A stretch of DNA of 64,000 nt from Amphibalanus amphitrite (Eukaryota > Arthropoda > Thecostraca > Balanomorpha > Balanidae), in assembly GCF_019059575.1 (NCBI RefSeq), contig NW_024883454.1, positions 1-64,000 on the forward strand, given 5' to 3'. Shown piece by piece: positions 1 through 11,639 of the stretch. The notes beneath the pieces were generated by a model. The model was not told the DNA's origin, searched no databases, and was given only the letters and a program-made list of their open reading frames with translations. Position numbers and translations under genes: made by a program. Position 1 is the stretch's first letter. Each line of letters starts with the position of its first letter.

Positions 1-14
1 AGAGAGAGAGAGAG

Positions 15-55
<41 letters not shown>
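1..55. repeat. GA-dinucleotide microsatellite
   Basis: The window opens in an almost pure (GA)n tract with one interruption near position 15. It probably continues beyond the left edge. Confidence 0.9.
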
Positions 56-58
<3 letters not shown>

Positions 59-653
59 CCGGACATTGCAGGCAGTCGCGGTATCAGGCAGACCCAGACA
101 ATTACAGACATCACAGAAAGCCACGGTCCGAGACAGATTTAGACGGCTATCGGACGCCACAGACAGGAACTGAACGCGCTTTACTCGGTAGAGGGATGGT
201 CATCCTTTGTGATGTTCCCGACGGACACGAGTCCAACACTGGTTTGAGGTCTATATATCCGTGTACAATGAAAAGGCGGGGCAGGACAGAGAACGGAGTC
301 AGAACAGGGGCGGGCATCGATCCCAGACCCAAAGACAAAGCGACCACGGAAAACGACGTCTGGGAACTGTGGGCACTGGCTGGCTACGTCAGCGGCTTAT
401 ACAGCGCTCAAACGTTGATTTAGTGAGCATAAACGTTTATTTTGGTAGGCAAGTGGAGTATTCATTGTATGCTCGTAGACCAGCCAACAGCTTGCGGCAA
501 ATAGCGCCCATGGCCGAGTCAAATGTCTGCAACCGGTCCATTTTACATTTATGGCCGGTATGATGTCTGTGCTCGGTCCAAAATTATGACTGGTCCAATG
601 TCTGTGAGAGGTCTGACGTCTAGGAGTTCGTGGCCGGCCGGTCTGACGACTGG

Positions 654-776
654 TCGGTGAGTTTGTGACTGGTCTACGTCTGCGAGTCGGTGACCGGTCT
701 GTGAGTCTGTGACCGGTCTGTGAGTTTGTGACCGGTCTGTGAGTCTGTGACCGGTCTGTGAGTCTGTGACCGGTCC
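654..776. repeat. Minisatellite, about 19-bp unit
   Basis: About five to six tandem copies of a unit resembling CTGTGAGTCTGTGACCGGT, with a few substitutions (TTTG for TCTG). Looser GGTCTGxxGAC relatives extend left to about 560. No gene is recognised in 56-1920. The short ORFs there have no family features. Confidence 0.75.
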
Positions 777-1924
777 GAGGTAGGTGGGAGAGCGATGCGC
801 CCACCAGACAAGTTCTCAGAACAGGCCCGGTTGTGCATGGTGCATCGTGCTCGGCAGGCCCGCGAGGGCGGCGCTAATAGAGTGCGATATCGACAGACCG
901 CACCCTGAGTTTACGCCCAGGTCGTAGCTCTTGCCAGGTTTGTTTAACCTTAGCAGCCTTTACTGCAGTAGTAACGCGGCAGGGCACTGGTCCAAGAGCT
1001 TCGCAACCAAAGTTAATGAAGGGAGAAGTCGTGGAAATAATACCTATGTATAATGCCAAATAAGGAACTGGGTAGTGTGTAGTGCGTAGCTGGCCCGAGT
1101 AGTAGCAAGACATAATTCATCGACCGGTTGTAATATTTGGAATCTCATTACACTTGCAAGGAATTAAATTTATGTTTTGTAAACCTTGGCTTAAGCCCCT
1201 GAGATTTGTGATATAAGCATTGTTCAGCGATTTTGATAGCTAAATCATATATAACATGAATCATATTATCTATTACTGAGTATATCTACAAGTTGTCATG
1301 TTTAGGTACCTATATTTGTATTACACTAATCTATTTTATATAAGCCCAACTTTTAGTGTGAAAAAGCTTATTGGTAAGATCGTAACTGCGGCATATAGTA
1401 TCCTTTTGCGATGCCCGAGCCAAACCGGCAGACACTGTAACCGCAGGAGCGCTACACCTACGACGTTTTAATAGCTGCTGGGCGAATTTACAGCGTTATG
1501 TTGGCGCCCGAACGGTCGTCACCGACCCCACTGTAATGGCTGTTACATCGACTAGGACCGAAATAAATTTACAGTCTCGTCGGGGGCGCATTGTAGGAGG
1601 TAGGTATAGTGAGAGTCTATGCCCGCCCTCCTTAGTTCAGGCATCAGGTTATCTCTCCTCGGCTCAGGCCCAAATGCATACAGCATGCTCATTTCTCAAT
1701 GCTCAGGCAAACGGACTGAGCAGTGAGTAACTCGCTGGGAGCTCGCCTTGACATATATTTCACTGAATAAGGCATTACCACCTTAAAAGTGCTGACTTTT
1801 GACCGTTCTTTGAGACCATCACTCAGCATATGTAAGTAATGTTCACGTGTAAATTTGCACAACTCTGACAAAGTTTATGACAAGAGACTTTCGTGCAGAG
1901 CATTTGACCAGTGACCTGCGCTAA

Positions 1925-2110
1925 ACTAGCCCGTGACCTCAAAGTTACAATGTCGAAATATTCAAAGGGTCTTGTCACGTAGTTCTGCTTCTCGACTGGT
2001 TCGTATTTCTGCGCCCCCCCCCCCCTCCCCTCAGAGTTATCGGTTACGGTTGGAGAGTTTTCATTCCCGAAGTGGGGGACGTTGCAAATACTTTTGCAAA
2101 TGCTGCATTA
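1925..2110. repeat. Degenerate fragment of the TTAA hairpin-element family
   Basis: From 'tgacctcaaagtt' through a poly-C run (2013-2027) to 'gagttatcgg', this segment follows the same order of words as the right part of element D (10345-10455). No paired terminus was found, so I read it as a truncated relic. The stretch 2111-2963 shows nothing I can name. Confidence 0.35.
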
Positions 2111-2963
2111 GGGGTGAAGTAAACATGAACTAAAGGCTTCCAAACGTCTTATCTGAAAAAAACGAGACAGGAAAACTCGCAGTGCTTCAAAATGTTCGCC
2201 GTTTGGTAGCATGCTAGAGGGCAGGTCGCCCGTGCCTGTCGCTAGTCAGGCAGTTATTAGCAGAGTACTGTACCTAATGAGCGTTGATCACGACATTCTA
2301 GCACATCAGAGTCGGTGGCCTTAGACTTAATTAAGTCATTAATCCATAATGTCAAGTTACACCGGAACATCAAAACGCATGATGTTAACCTCGATGAGCA
2401 AAGGACAGGCTTGCGTTACGTATACCTGATTGATTTTATTGTCCGATTTCCTGGAAATTAAATACATGTCAAATGCAATTAGCTAAAAGCTCGCAACATG
2501 TAGGTGCACAGCGGTGTAATGATTGGGTCGGAATGGAAAGACAATTAACTTAATGCAGAATAATTGGTAGAACATTCATCTGGGGCCGTGCTCTACCACC
2601 TGAAAACAACTCGCGCTCACCGCAATCATGAAACAAAATATGTAGACTGCAATGAGTAGATTACAAATTATTAACATTGTTGGCAATGCATCACATACAA
2701 GTCTCACGCGTGCGGACGGGATTTACGCCAGGTGAAAAGTGAAAACGTACGGAGAGGGGTATCTGCTCCAGAGATCTCGACAACAACATAAAGTAACATT
2801 GCGATAAGTGATTAAGAAGAAACGCTAGCAATATGGGCTGTCGGGATTAGTTCGGTTGTTTTTAAATTATCTACACTTTCCATATTTCCTTTCCGCTTAT
2901 GTTAACTTCCTTTTCGTTCCTGTTCCTCAGTTGGTGTCTGAGGAATGGTGATCAGTTAATTAA

Positions 2964-3916
2964 CCCGCGTCCCGTAGGGCTACCGGCGGACTCTACCATC
3001 CGTAGGGGGAGGGGCGTTTCGGCCCTCCACATTGTTCGTCAAACACATACTTTGTTATCTGAGGTCACTGATACCAGGTCAGGTCACAGCGAGGTCAGGT
3101 CACCGGGGGTCACAATATGAAAGTGTCGTGTGATACATGTTTTATGGTCTATTTTACATGACAAATGCGATTATGTGGGTCAGGCAGCCTTTGGGGCCAG
3201 CTTAGGTCACGTTTTGGTGAAGGTCAGGTCAAGGTCAGGTCAAATTAGGTCAAATTTCAAAGTTGGTATTTTTGCATAAAATGGGTATCCATTCGATGCA
3301 GGTCGTCACGGGGAGTCCAATGTTGGTCTTTGTTTTGCCATACGTGGTCTATAATTGCCAAAAATTGAGTTTGAAAATTTGACGTCATAATTTTTGAACA
3401 GTTTTTTTTTCGCTATAGCTTGGCCAAAAACCGAGATATCGATCTGAAATTTGGTATGTAGATAGAGGACCGTAGGTAATATCACATATATTCAGTTTTT
3501 TCGAAACTCATTTTTTTTTTAATTTTTTGGCTAATATATCCAAAAAACTGCATTTTTTATTTTTGGGGGTCAAAACTCTAAAATTTCAAAAATCCGAGAT
3601 AGCAGTTTTTAACCCTGTCAATTCTACACCTTTTATGTCCTCATCATTTTTCTGTACCTTCAAAGCTGTAGGCCTGACAGCTCTTCTCGCAAAGGTCTTT
3701 TTTCGGTCGAAAATGGCAGAACATGACGTCATTCTGACGTCATTTGTGGCCAACCTATCATAGCCTCTGGAAACTTTTTGGTCACAATGTGTAAAATTGA
3801 TGCCCGGAGGGGTCCTGAAAGTTTGGTGGCAATATCTCCTGCCGTTTAGGAGATATCGACGGAAAAAGACAGGGGGGGGGGGGGCGTTTCGGCCTCCCCC
3901 ACCTACGGGGCGCGGG
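2964..3916 (+). mobile_element. TTAA-family non-autonomous DNA element A
   Basis: The left end follows TTAA (2960-2963) and starts CCCGCGTCCCGTAGGG. The right end is the inverted form, CCTACGGGGCGCGGG, and ends at 3916 before TTCTAA, a mutated target. Both ends carry a G-run/GCGTTTCGGCC/C-run hairpin. The interior holds AGGTCA clusters (3060-3250) and a pair of TGACGTCA-like sites (3723-3745). There is no transposase ORF. The CCC termini and TTAA target suggest a piggyBac-type transposase acting in trans. The 3917-4500 interval holds nothing recognisable. Confidence 0.75.
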
Positions 3917-4539
3917 TTCTAATAACAATATAGTGAGCCATGGACAACAAGATGTCCATACTTTCTGGGAATACATCGATGTTCGCTGCAATATAAATCA
4001 TCCGATGCATATTTTCAGGTTTTAGGCCTTGTTACCACACCGGGCATTGAATTCGACCTTTTTATTTTTGCGATGCGTTGTTGCTATTTTGGCGATATGG
4101 AGTGTGGATGGTAGTCGAACCGCCAGGATTTTCAAAAGCCCTTTATTCTCGGCCCCTGCAAATTGGTTCCTACGCGAACTCCGTGCTAGAGGACATGTAA
4201 AAAATGCAGGTGGTCGTATCAGTCTTAGGTACGACTCCATCTTATCTTTCCATCTCACATCCCTGAAAGAGGCATATTACAGCCTACCAAAGCGACAAAC
4301 AAGAACAAAAAAAAAAGCTGGAATGCTATCGTGCCATTGGGGTCAATGAATATATAGCGTACCCTGCCTAAAGGTGCCACACCTGAATAAGAGGATTCTG
4401 GGAAATCCAATTGAAAGCGGAGGGAACCATGCCGGATGTTGCTAACCCACAAGTCAGGTAAAAAGCCCTACTGACTCTTTCTCGTGACACGTTACTAAAA
4501 ACTGTCACGTAACTTCCAGATGTTTAATTCGCGATTCGC

Positions 4540-5173
4540 ATGATCTCGTCCCTCTCACTTTGACGCGATCGCCCACAACATCGCTCCGAATCCACCAAAT
4601 CGTAGAATTTGAGCTGCGAATTGCGTGCCGGGCTCGCAGTCGAGATGGAGACGTCTGGCGGGCGGAAATCGATGGCTCGCTCCGAATTAGCCCAGTGGCG
4701 GCGGCGCCGCCGTGACGTCACCCTGCAGCAGACGGCCGGCCGCTGCAGCCACTGAGAGGACCGCCTTGTCACTGGACCGCAGCGATTCCAAACAGTGGCT
4801 GGGCCCGGGCCGCAGCGGCCGGAGACGGCCGCGCGCTGCCCGCCCCCGGCAGTGCTCGGCCGCGGCCGCCGCCGGTCGCCGACGATAGTGCAGTGGGAAC
4901 AGAGGAGCGTGCTGCGATTTCAGTGCTCAACTGGTGTGTCTCACAGTGAAACGATCCTCTACAAGGACAGAGGATCGCACGGTCGGCGGTCCAGGTCAGA
5001 GAGAGTGGCGGGCTATTGTGAGAAATCGATGTCCTGGGAACGGCGCATATCAGCCCACGGTGCTCGGTGCATTTCGTAGGTTTACCCACCTCAAGAGAAT
5101 TAAGAAGTGACTGTGACCAGAAATACGTGTGTGGATATCACTGAACGCTGTTCAGCCCTCCCTCGGGAGCCGT
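4540..5173 (+). promoter_or_regulatory. CpG-rich presumptive promoter and 5' UTR
   Basis: Base composition jumps to very high GC with many CpGs just before the coding exon that starts at 5174. This fits a promoter or 5' leader. No TATA box or defined initiator was picked out, and the transcription start is unknown. Confidence 0.4.
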
Positions 5174-5975
5174 ATGTCAGGCCCAATCGCGGACCGGAAC
5201 GATGGTGTGTCAGAAGGCGAGGTGGGCAGAGAGTCGGAGCGGGGCGGTGGCGCAGCGGGGGTGGCCGCCCCGGCGGAGACCGGTGACCGCGCCCCGGGCG
5301 GGGAGGCGACCAGTCCGGTGACGCCCGGTCTGGTGGTGATCCAGGTGGAAGGGGTCGACTGGACGGCCGCGGACGGGCCGGACCCGGAGCCGGAGCCGGA
5401 GCCGGAACCGGAGGCCGCGCTCTGCCTGCCGGACGGCCCGGAGGCGCCGCTGAGCCGCTCGCTGCTGGCACTGCCGCCGAACCGGCACTCAGCGCGCCGG
5501 CACAGCGAGCCGTGGCACATCGAGATGGAGCACCAGGCGCTCCGGCTCGGTCTGTTCCTGGACGACCCGGCGCAGGGCGGCCGCCGCTCGGGCAGGCCGC
5601 GCCGCCACTCGGCCACGCCGAGCACGGCCAGCGAGCGGCACCGGCGCGCCAGCAGGAGCCCCAGCGGCCTGTCCTCCAGCAGCCGGCGCCGCTCCAGTGC
5701 CGGCAGCCGGCGCCGTTCGAGCAGCGCTGGCAGCCGGCGGCGCTCGAGCAGCGTCGGCAGCCGGCGGCCGCGCGCCGCCTCCGCCTCGAGTGGCGTACCG
5801 CCGGCGCTGGCCGAGCTGCTGCCGTCCGGCGCGAGCACGCCCAAGGAGCGGCGCCGCCGCTGGGCCGTGCTGGTCACACTGGTGGCCACGGCCGTGCTGC
5901 TGCTGCTGGCCGTCAGCCTGGTGCTGGGCACGCTGCACTTCAGCGAGCTGCGCTCCCGGCACGCGGGCGCGCACG
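5174..5975 (+). CDS. First coding exon of an unidentified single-pass membrane protein
   Basis: An open frame of 267 codons starts at the ATG at 5174 (the frame is open further upstream but only from a GTG) and ends at a good donor, CACG|GTGAGC, in phase 1. The product begins with an acidic, Gly/Ala-rich region that includes a (PE)n stretch near residues 70-80. A long Arg/Ser-rich region follows, with three tandem RRRSSSxGS-like repeats (about residues 170-195). A basic stop-transfer cluster, KERRRRW, comes next, then a hydrophobic segment of about 24 residues (near 227-250). The layout suggests a type II membrane protein with a phosphorylatable cytoplasmic head. I do not recognise the family, and no downstream exon was found. 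The antisense and alternate-frame ORFs over it are GC-driven shadows. Confidence 0.6.
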
Positions 5976-7554
5976 GTGAGCGGCGGGTCCCAGCGGGGCC
6001 GGGGTCACATCCCCAGCCAGCCAGACACGGGTCATACCCACACACATACCCAGCCGGAGCCATTCCAAGCCACCCAGGTCCGTGCCCAGCCACACACGGC
6101 CACTCATACACAAACCGTATCCGCCACTGGCTCGGCTTTATTGTTGTCAATGACGAATCGTCTTGTAATGACAGGCAATTTTGGTAAGGCGTATTATGCT
6201 AATGGTAGTGGGCTTTGCTACCATTGCATGACATAGACATCCTATCGGTCTTTTTCTAGCTTCTTGTGGATTCTAGAAGCAAAAGACGATTAACAATATT
6301 TGAGTGCATTTTCCAGATAATATGATACATTGACAATGGTTAGACGACCATGATCGCCTATTATTTTGCTTCGCTCCGCAAACTTGCTGCTATTACACAT
6401 TATCATACTGCTTAATTCCACTCATTTTTCAGATAAATTATCCACTTATGAATAGGGCACAAGTACCTATTCAATATCCATTATATGTATTTACCGGTCA
6501 TATTATCAACGACCGCTTCTATGGCGTCCTTTTGAGTCGTATTAATAATTAAGCACCTACGATTCCGAAACCTGACCAAGAGCCTACCCAGAACTGTCTC
6601 TAGCGACTGAGAGCTTCCCAATGGTTCAACACCGCGAGCCTCTTTCTACAACCTTTTACACCTCAAACAGGGATCTTTTGACCTGGTTTCGGCGAACAGC
6701 ATTTGATTCCAGCGATCTCACATTTGTTTTGAATAGCGGCATTTAGTTTCGTTATTTTGGCTCTACTGTGACATGCGGCTCGCCACATCGAAATTTGCGA
6801 TCATATCGGCATGGGGCATTTAATTTCGACAAGGCCTCACGTCACTACGCATGAATGTTAACACTGCTTCAACGGTGCTTCTTTATCGAAATGCAAGATA
6901 TTTTCCCACACCGAAATGAAATCAGATTTCCTCTGGCGCCACCAGATTTTCACCTTGCCCTGCTTGGGAGGGGTGTCAGAACTCCTACCCCCCCCCCCCC
7001 TTTGGCGAACGGTCAGTGAAAAAGTGAGGAAAGAATAGCATAAAAAAACAAGAGTTCGCTAACAGCGCAGCGCAGCGGGCGGCGATTCTTTCGGCGGGCG
7101 GGCGGATAGCCGCTGCCTGACCGGGTAGACCGTTCCGCAATGCACGGCTGTGCTGCGGTACAGTCTACTCCACAGGCAGGCGCTGGACGACGCACTGCAT
7201 GGGAGCGAATCGCGGTAACTGAGAAACCATTTCTTTAATCGTAAATAGTTTGTTAGTGATAATTTCATTATGTTTGTCCTATTTTATGTACTTATCCACG
7301 CTGACAGAGGATTCGTTCTGTTTGAAAGTCAGGCCAGTCCTAAAGTGCACTTGCCGTTTAGATTTTAGATAGCATGTATTGCAGAGCATCCTGCATCCCT
7401 AAGTTACGGTTTGCAGTGACTACAGCTCATGGCTCATCGTTCTGCGGTTGTTTTAAACATTTAACTGTTGACGTCTTTGGTTGGCGTAAAAGAACAAAAT
7501 CCCTTGCATCCATACAAGGCATAAAATTTAACCGCTCTCAATCGAGTGGAAACC
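5976..7554 (+). other. Unassigned, probably intron 1 of the 5174 gene
   Basis: This is AT-richer DNA after the donor at 5976, with a poly-C run at about 6990-7003. No exon, RNA gene or bounded transposon could be supported. Confidence 0.3.
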
Positions 7555-7558
7555 TTAA

Positions 7559-8498
7559 CCCTCGCACGACCAGGCCATTTCTCATAACACGAACGACCAG
7601 GGGGGGGGGTTGTTACGACCCCCCCCCCCTGGCGTTTCGAAACGGAAGGTCGTAGAGCTTAGCGGAAAAAACCAACGGATTGCTCTCAACGAGATCTCGC
7701 GATTGGTGGTATATTTTTAGTCCTAGGTCAACATTTGACCTACTTATGACCGGTCAAAGGTCAAATTTTCCGAAAAAATCAAACTTTTTCAACTTTGCGC
7801 AACGATTGCGGCAAAACGGTGAGAGATATTAACTTCAAACCTTCAACAACGTATTCCCCACTCAATTCTGCATCATATATGGTGTTTTTGGTGTATTTAC
7901 CCTATAAAAGTAAGAGGCCTATTGCTGATGAGTGATATGGTGTCACATCACCCTCCGGTGTTTGTCCCGATTCGTCGGCTGTTGACCACTGCTCCGCTAT
8001 AAATACTGTAGGTAACGACTCAGAAAAGATATGTGGATATCCACTGCAGTGTGGATAGCATCAGCAGAAAACCTCGGGACTCGGTACACACTTCGTGAAA
8101 ATCCGGCCGGAGGCTGTACCTCTTATGACGTCATAACTCCGTGACCTGACCTGACCCGGTCAATTTTCTTGCACCACACGATAGCCAATGCTTGCCCCAA
8201 CATGCATGGGAAGTTTCATCACGATCCATCAAACAATGTGGGTATCACCGGCAGAAAACCTAGGGATTCGGCGCACACGTTTGGTAACTGTCGGCCGGAG
8301 GCTGTACCTCTTATGACGTCATAACTCCGTGACCTGACATGACCCGATCAATTTTTTTCGGCAAAAGATGCGCAAAGGTTGCCCCAGAGGGTATTGAAAA
8401 TTTCAGCCCGCTACGACAAGCCGTTTAGCGTGCACTTCGCAAAAAGCTCAGGGGGGGGGGGGGTTGATACAACCCCCCCCCCCCTAGGCGTTCTAGGG
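7559..8498 (+). mobile_element. TTAA-family element B
   Basis: The element is bounded by TTAA at 7555-7558 and 8499-8502. Its left end, CCCTCGCACGACCAGG, is echoed 20 bp inward by ACGAACGACCAGG and a G-run/GTTGTTACGAC/C-run hairpin. The right end carries a matching G-run/GTTGATACAAC/C-run hairpin and closes ...TAGGG. The interior repeats the block 'cggccggaggctgtacctcttatgacgtcat' (8101-8131 and 8288-8318). The right TTAA is shared with element C, so the two lie back to back. Confidence 0.65.
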
Positions 8499-8502
8499 TT
8501 AA

Positions 8503-10582
8503 CCCGCGCCCCACTGGGGTCTGTGTATAACACGCCCTACTGGGGGGGGGGCTATTCATAGCCCCCCTCCTAACTCCGAAACTACTGGACCGATCGTCAA
8601 AATTCAAACGGCGTCTGATAGCCCCGGAAAAACTGTCGAGCGAAACCTAATTTCATTGACCTCAAGGTCACCGATGACGTCACAGGTCAGGTCAAAGTAA
8701 AAATTATTAGCATTTTGGCTTGTTCACATTTTGGGCTCTGGCCGCCGTCTTACAAGTCAGATCATGCTCATTTTTGGTTTCCACACTCGTGAATAGATGC
8801 TTTAGATACCTTGAGGGTACCAAACTTGTACTTTGATTTTCAGGACAGGGTCAGGTCATCACAGGTCACGGAAATATTATATCATGCGTCGGTCACGTGA
8901 CACATGTTTTATGGTCCATTTAGGCCATAGATTTCGAATTTGATGTCGTCTGTGTCATTTGAGGTCATTTTGAGTCGAATTTAGCTTAGGTCAGGTCACT
9001 TTCAGGTCAAAAAAGGTCAAATTTTGAAGTTAAAATTTTTCAACAAAAAGGTGTCTATTGGATGCAGTTTGAGCTCAGGAACACGACGCGATGGTGCCAT
9101 TTATATTGGTGTACGATGTCAAATACGTACTGAAAAATTGATTTGAAAAATTAATAATTGTGAATTTTTTGCAATAATGCGTATAACTTGGCCATTTTTG
9201 AAGATATTTAGCTAAAACTTGCTAGAGTTAGTCATAATCATGCGTTCTGTCACATATATTCCGGTTTTTTCGAAAAGTCAAAAACTTTTGGAAAAAATAT
9301 AAAAATATAAATTTTGAATATTATTATATAAAATTTTCAACATTTTCAAAATTTTGAAAATCCGAGATAGCAGTTTGATAGCGCGGTCAATTCTGAGTCC
9401 TTTCATGCAAAGAAATTGGATCTAGCTTAAAAACTGAGCTCTTGGGAGCGATTGCCGTGGTTCAATGTTTTGCGTCGAAATCGGACGAACATGACGTCAC
9501 TCTGACGTCATTTCCGGCCGACCTATGGTAGCTACGTTCAAATTTTGACACCAGGTGTCAAATTGATGCAGCCGAAGGTACTGAAAGTTTGGCGTCGATC
9601 CGTCAAGCGATTTGGAAGTTATCCCGCGAGTTGCTGGGGGGGGGGGGGGGGGGCGTTAAACGCCCCCACTTTTTTCTGCGGCGCGCCAAATTTTGGGTAC
9701 CTGTAGGGAATTGATTGAAGTTTATTGTGACAAAGTTTCAAAAAAATCGGTCGGAAATTTTTTGAGATATCGAGGTTTTAGTGACGTCATGATTTCTGAG
9801 TTTTCGACCAAAAACGGCATATGTTCAAAAAATCATATAAAATCACAGAATAAACATACAGACATGCCGTAAACGCCATTAGACTGCCAATACCATGGTC
9901 AATCAAATGGCTATCTTCGATTATTGATTATCGTTCCGCATTTTCCATAATCTTGAACTGAATCTTGGCAATTTTTCGTGACTACTTCACGGCCATGATA
10001 CATGAATTTATTAAATTGAACTTTTTGAGACAAACACGTGCACATATAATAAAATGAATGTCACCATCGTGTTCTACGCCCCAAATTACCTATAAAACAT
10101 GTGTCACAGGCTGCGAATATCAGTTTTGATTTTCGGGGATATGTGCCTACCCGGTTGACCTGACCTTGACCCTGACCTATGCTTGACTGACCCCTACATG
10201 GAGCTGACACTCTTGTAGGCCTTATAAGATGGATTGTGCACCGTTTTGACAGAGTTTATGGCGAGAGGCGCCCATTGCGAAGTCCTGAAGTCCATGCTAC
10301 TGAAAGCCCGATTTCAGGTGTTTGACCTGACCTTGACCCGACCTGTGACCTCAAAATTCAACTTTAAAGTACTCATCCGAAGCGTCTCGTCGCGCTCTTT
10401 CGTTTGCCGCCTCGTGCGTTTCGCTGCGCCTATTGGTTCTCGAGTTATCGGCTGGGGGCGTTTAACGCCCCCCCCCCCCCCAGCAAACGGTGGGTGGCGA
10501 AATACCCCAGCAACTGCCGGGTTATTGCGGAAAAAACGGGAGGGGGGCTATAAATAGCCCCCCCCCCCCAGTGGGGCGCGGG
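8503..10582 (+). mobile_element. TTAA-family element C, interrupted by element D
   Basis: The ends are CCCGCGCCCCACTGGGG and its inverse CCCCAGTGGGGCGCGGG, flanked by TTAA on the left and CTAA on the right. The subterminal hairpins are G-run/CTATTCATAG/C-run and G-run/CTATAAATAG/C-run. The interior has AGGTCA clusters (8670-9020) and a TGACGTCA pair (9491-9510). Without nested element D it would be about 1.18 kb, close to F and G. It has no coding capacity. Confidence 0.8.
9623..10521 (-). mobile_element. Nested TTAA-family element D (target TTAT)
   Basis: The termini CCCGCGAGTTGCTGGGG and (inverted) CCCGGCAGTTGCTGGGG are flanked by TTAT at 9619-9622 and 10522-10525. Removing D rejoins element C cleanly ('...ttggaagttattgcgg...'). 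Its hairpin palindromes are GCGTTAAACGC on the left and the exact reverse complement GCGTTTAACGC on the right. The inner duplicate of the terminal cassette (GTTTGCTGGGG) lies at the right end, so D is inverted relative to C. Confidence 0.75.
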
Positions 10583-10879
10583 CTAATCAGTACCTAAGAC
10601 GGTAGATTTACCTACCTGCAACTAGTTAATCAGGCCATAGTATGTATGCAAGCTAGAGGTTGGCGATTCACTTTGCAGATGCTGCTTTGTACGCTTTTTA
10701 ATGCATTTACACTCGATCTGCAAGTGATTTAAAGCCTGCGAGCTGTGTTGGGAAAACCCGACGGCAAAAAATTAATTGTTATCAAATACATGTTAGAAGC
10801 CAAAGGGAGTTTTCATCCCTCACCTTCATCGGTGTTTACCCGGCAGCTAACCAGTTAACCACTAACGTTTAGGTGGTGG

Positions 10880-11441
10880 ATCTCGGACCCCTCCCCCAGC
10901 CGTTTGACCGCCACTCGAGCTAGAGCTTTGCGGAAATCACGAAATTGTTACCCGTGATGAGAGAAACCTCATGTGATACCAAAACTAATGATAACCAATT
11001 TTAAGGTCCCGGGTCATTGGTTGACCATCCAAGTCAGGTCAACGACCTAATTGTCGAGAGTCAGAGCCATGCTCTTGAAGACATAATTTTATGGAGTTTC
11101 CGGAGTTCTCATTTTGAATTCCACACTAAATCTTTATTATTATCATTATTTTTTGTTAAACGAGAATGAATTCATACATTTAGGCCAGGTCGGGTCAATT
11201 ATCAGGCGTCCCACCGGCTATCCATAGTACCTAAGCGCTACTGCCAATCACCAGATTCGTAACATGTTGCAAAGGCACCAAAACCATAGTTCTCAAATGT
11301 TCAAATAGGCGCTGAATTCGGCGCTAAATTTGCAATTTGCAACCACCTCCAAAAACTGCCGAAAATAGTTGTAAAACTTACGAGCTATTCGTGAACTGCC
11401 GAGGGGTTCCGTTCCACCCCCTCCCCCTCTAAATTCGAGGG
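10880..11441. mobile_element. Partial TTAA-family element (right end only)
   Basis: The right end reads ...CCCCTCCCCCTCTAAATTCGAGGG followed by TTAA (11442-11445), with GGTCA words inward (about 11030-11200). No matching left terminus was found, so the left boundary is only approximate. Confidence 0.4.
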
Positions 11442-11639
11442 TTAATGTATCATAGCACACACGAAACCGGCTAAATACGAGTATCACAAGGCGGTATTTA
11501 TCGCAAATATTCTCTACCCATGAAACTCTGGGAACTGCAGTGCCCAGTATCGATGCACTGTTATTTGTTCACAGCAGAAATTCCATGTGCCTGTCCTAGG
11601 CCTTTTTGACAAGGTCTTCTTTCCTCTGATTTCAGTGAG

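Noticed and set aside
5152..6150. Antisense 332-aa and other-frame ORFs over the 5174 exon
   Set aside because: High GC suppresses stops. Only the plus frame has a sensible start, domain layout and donor.
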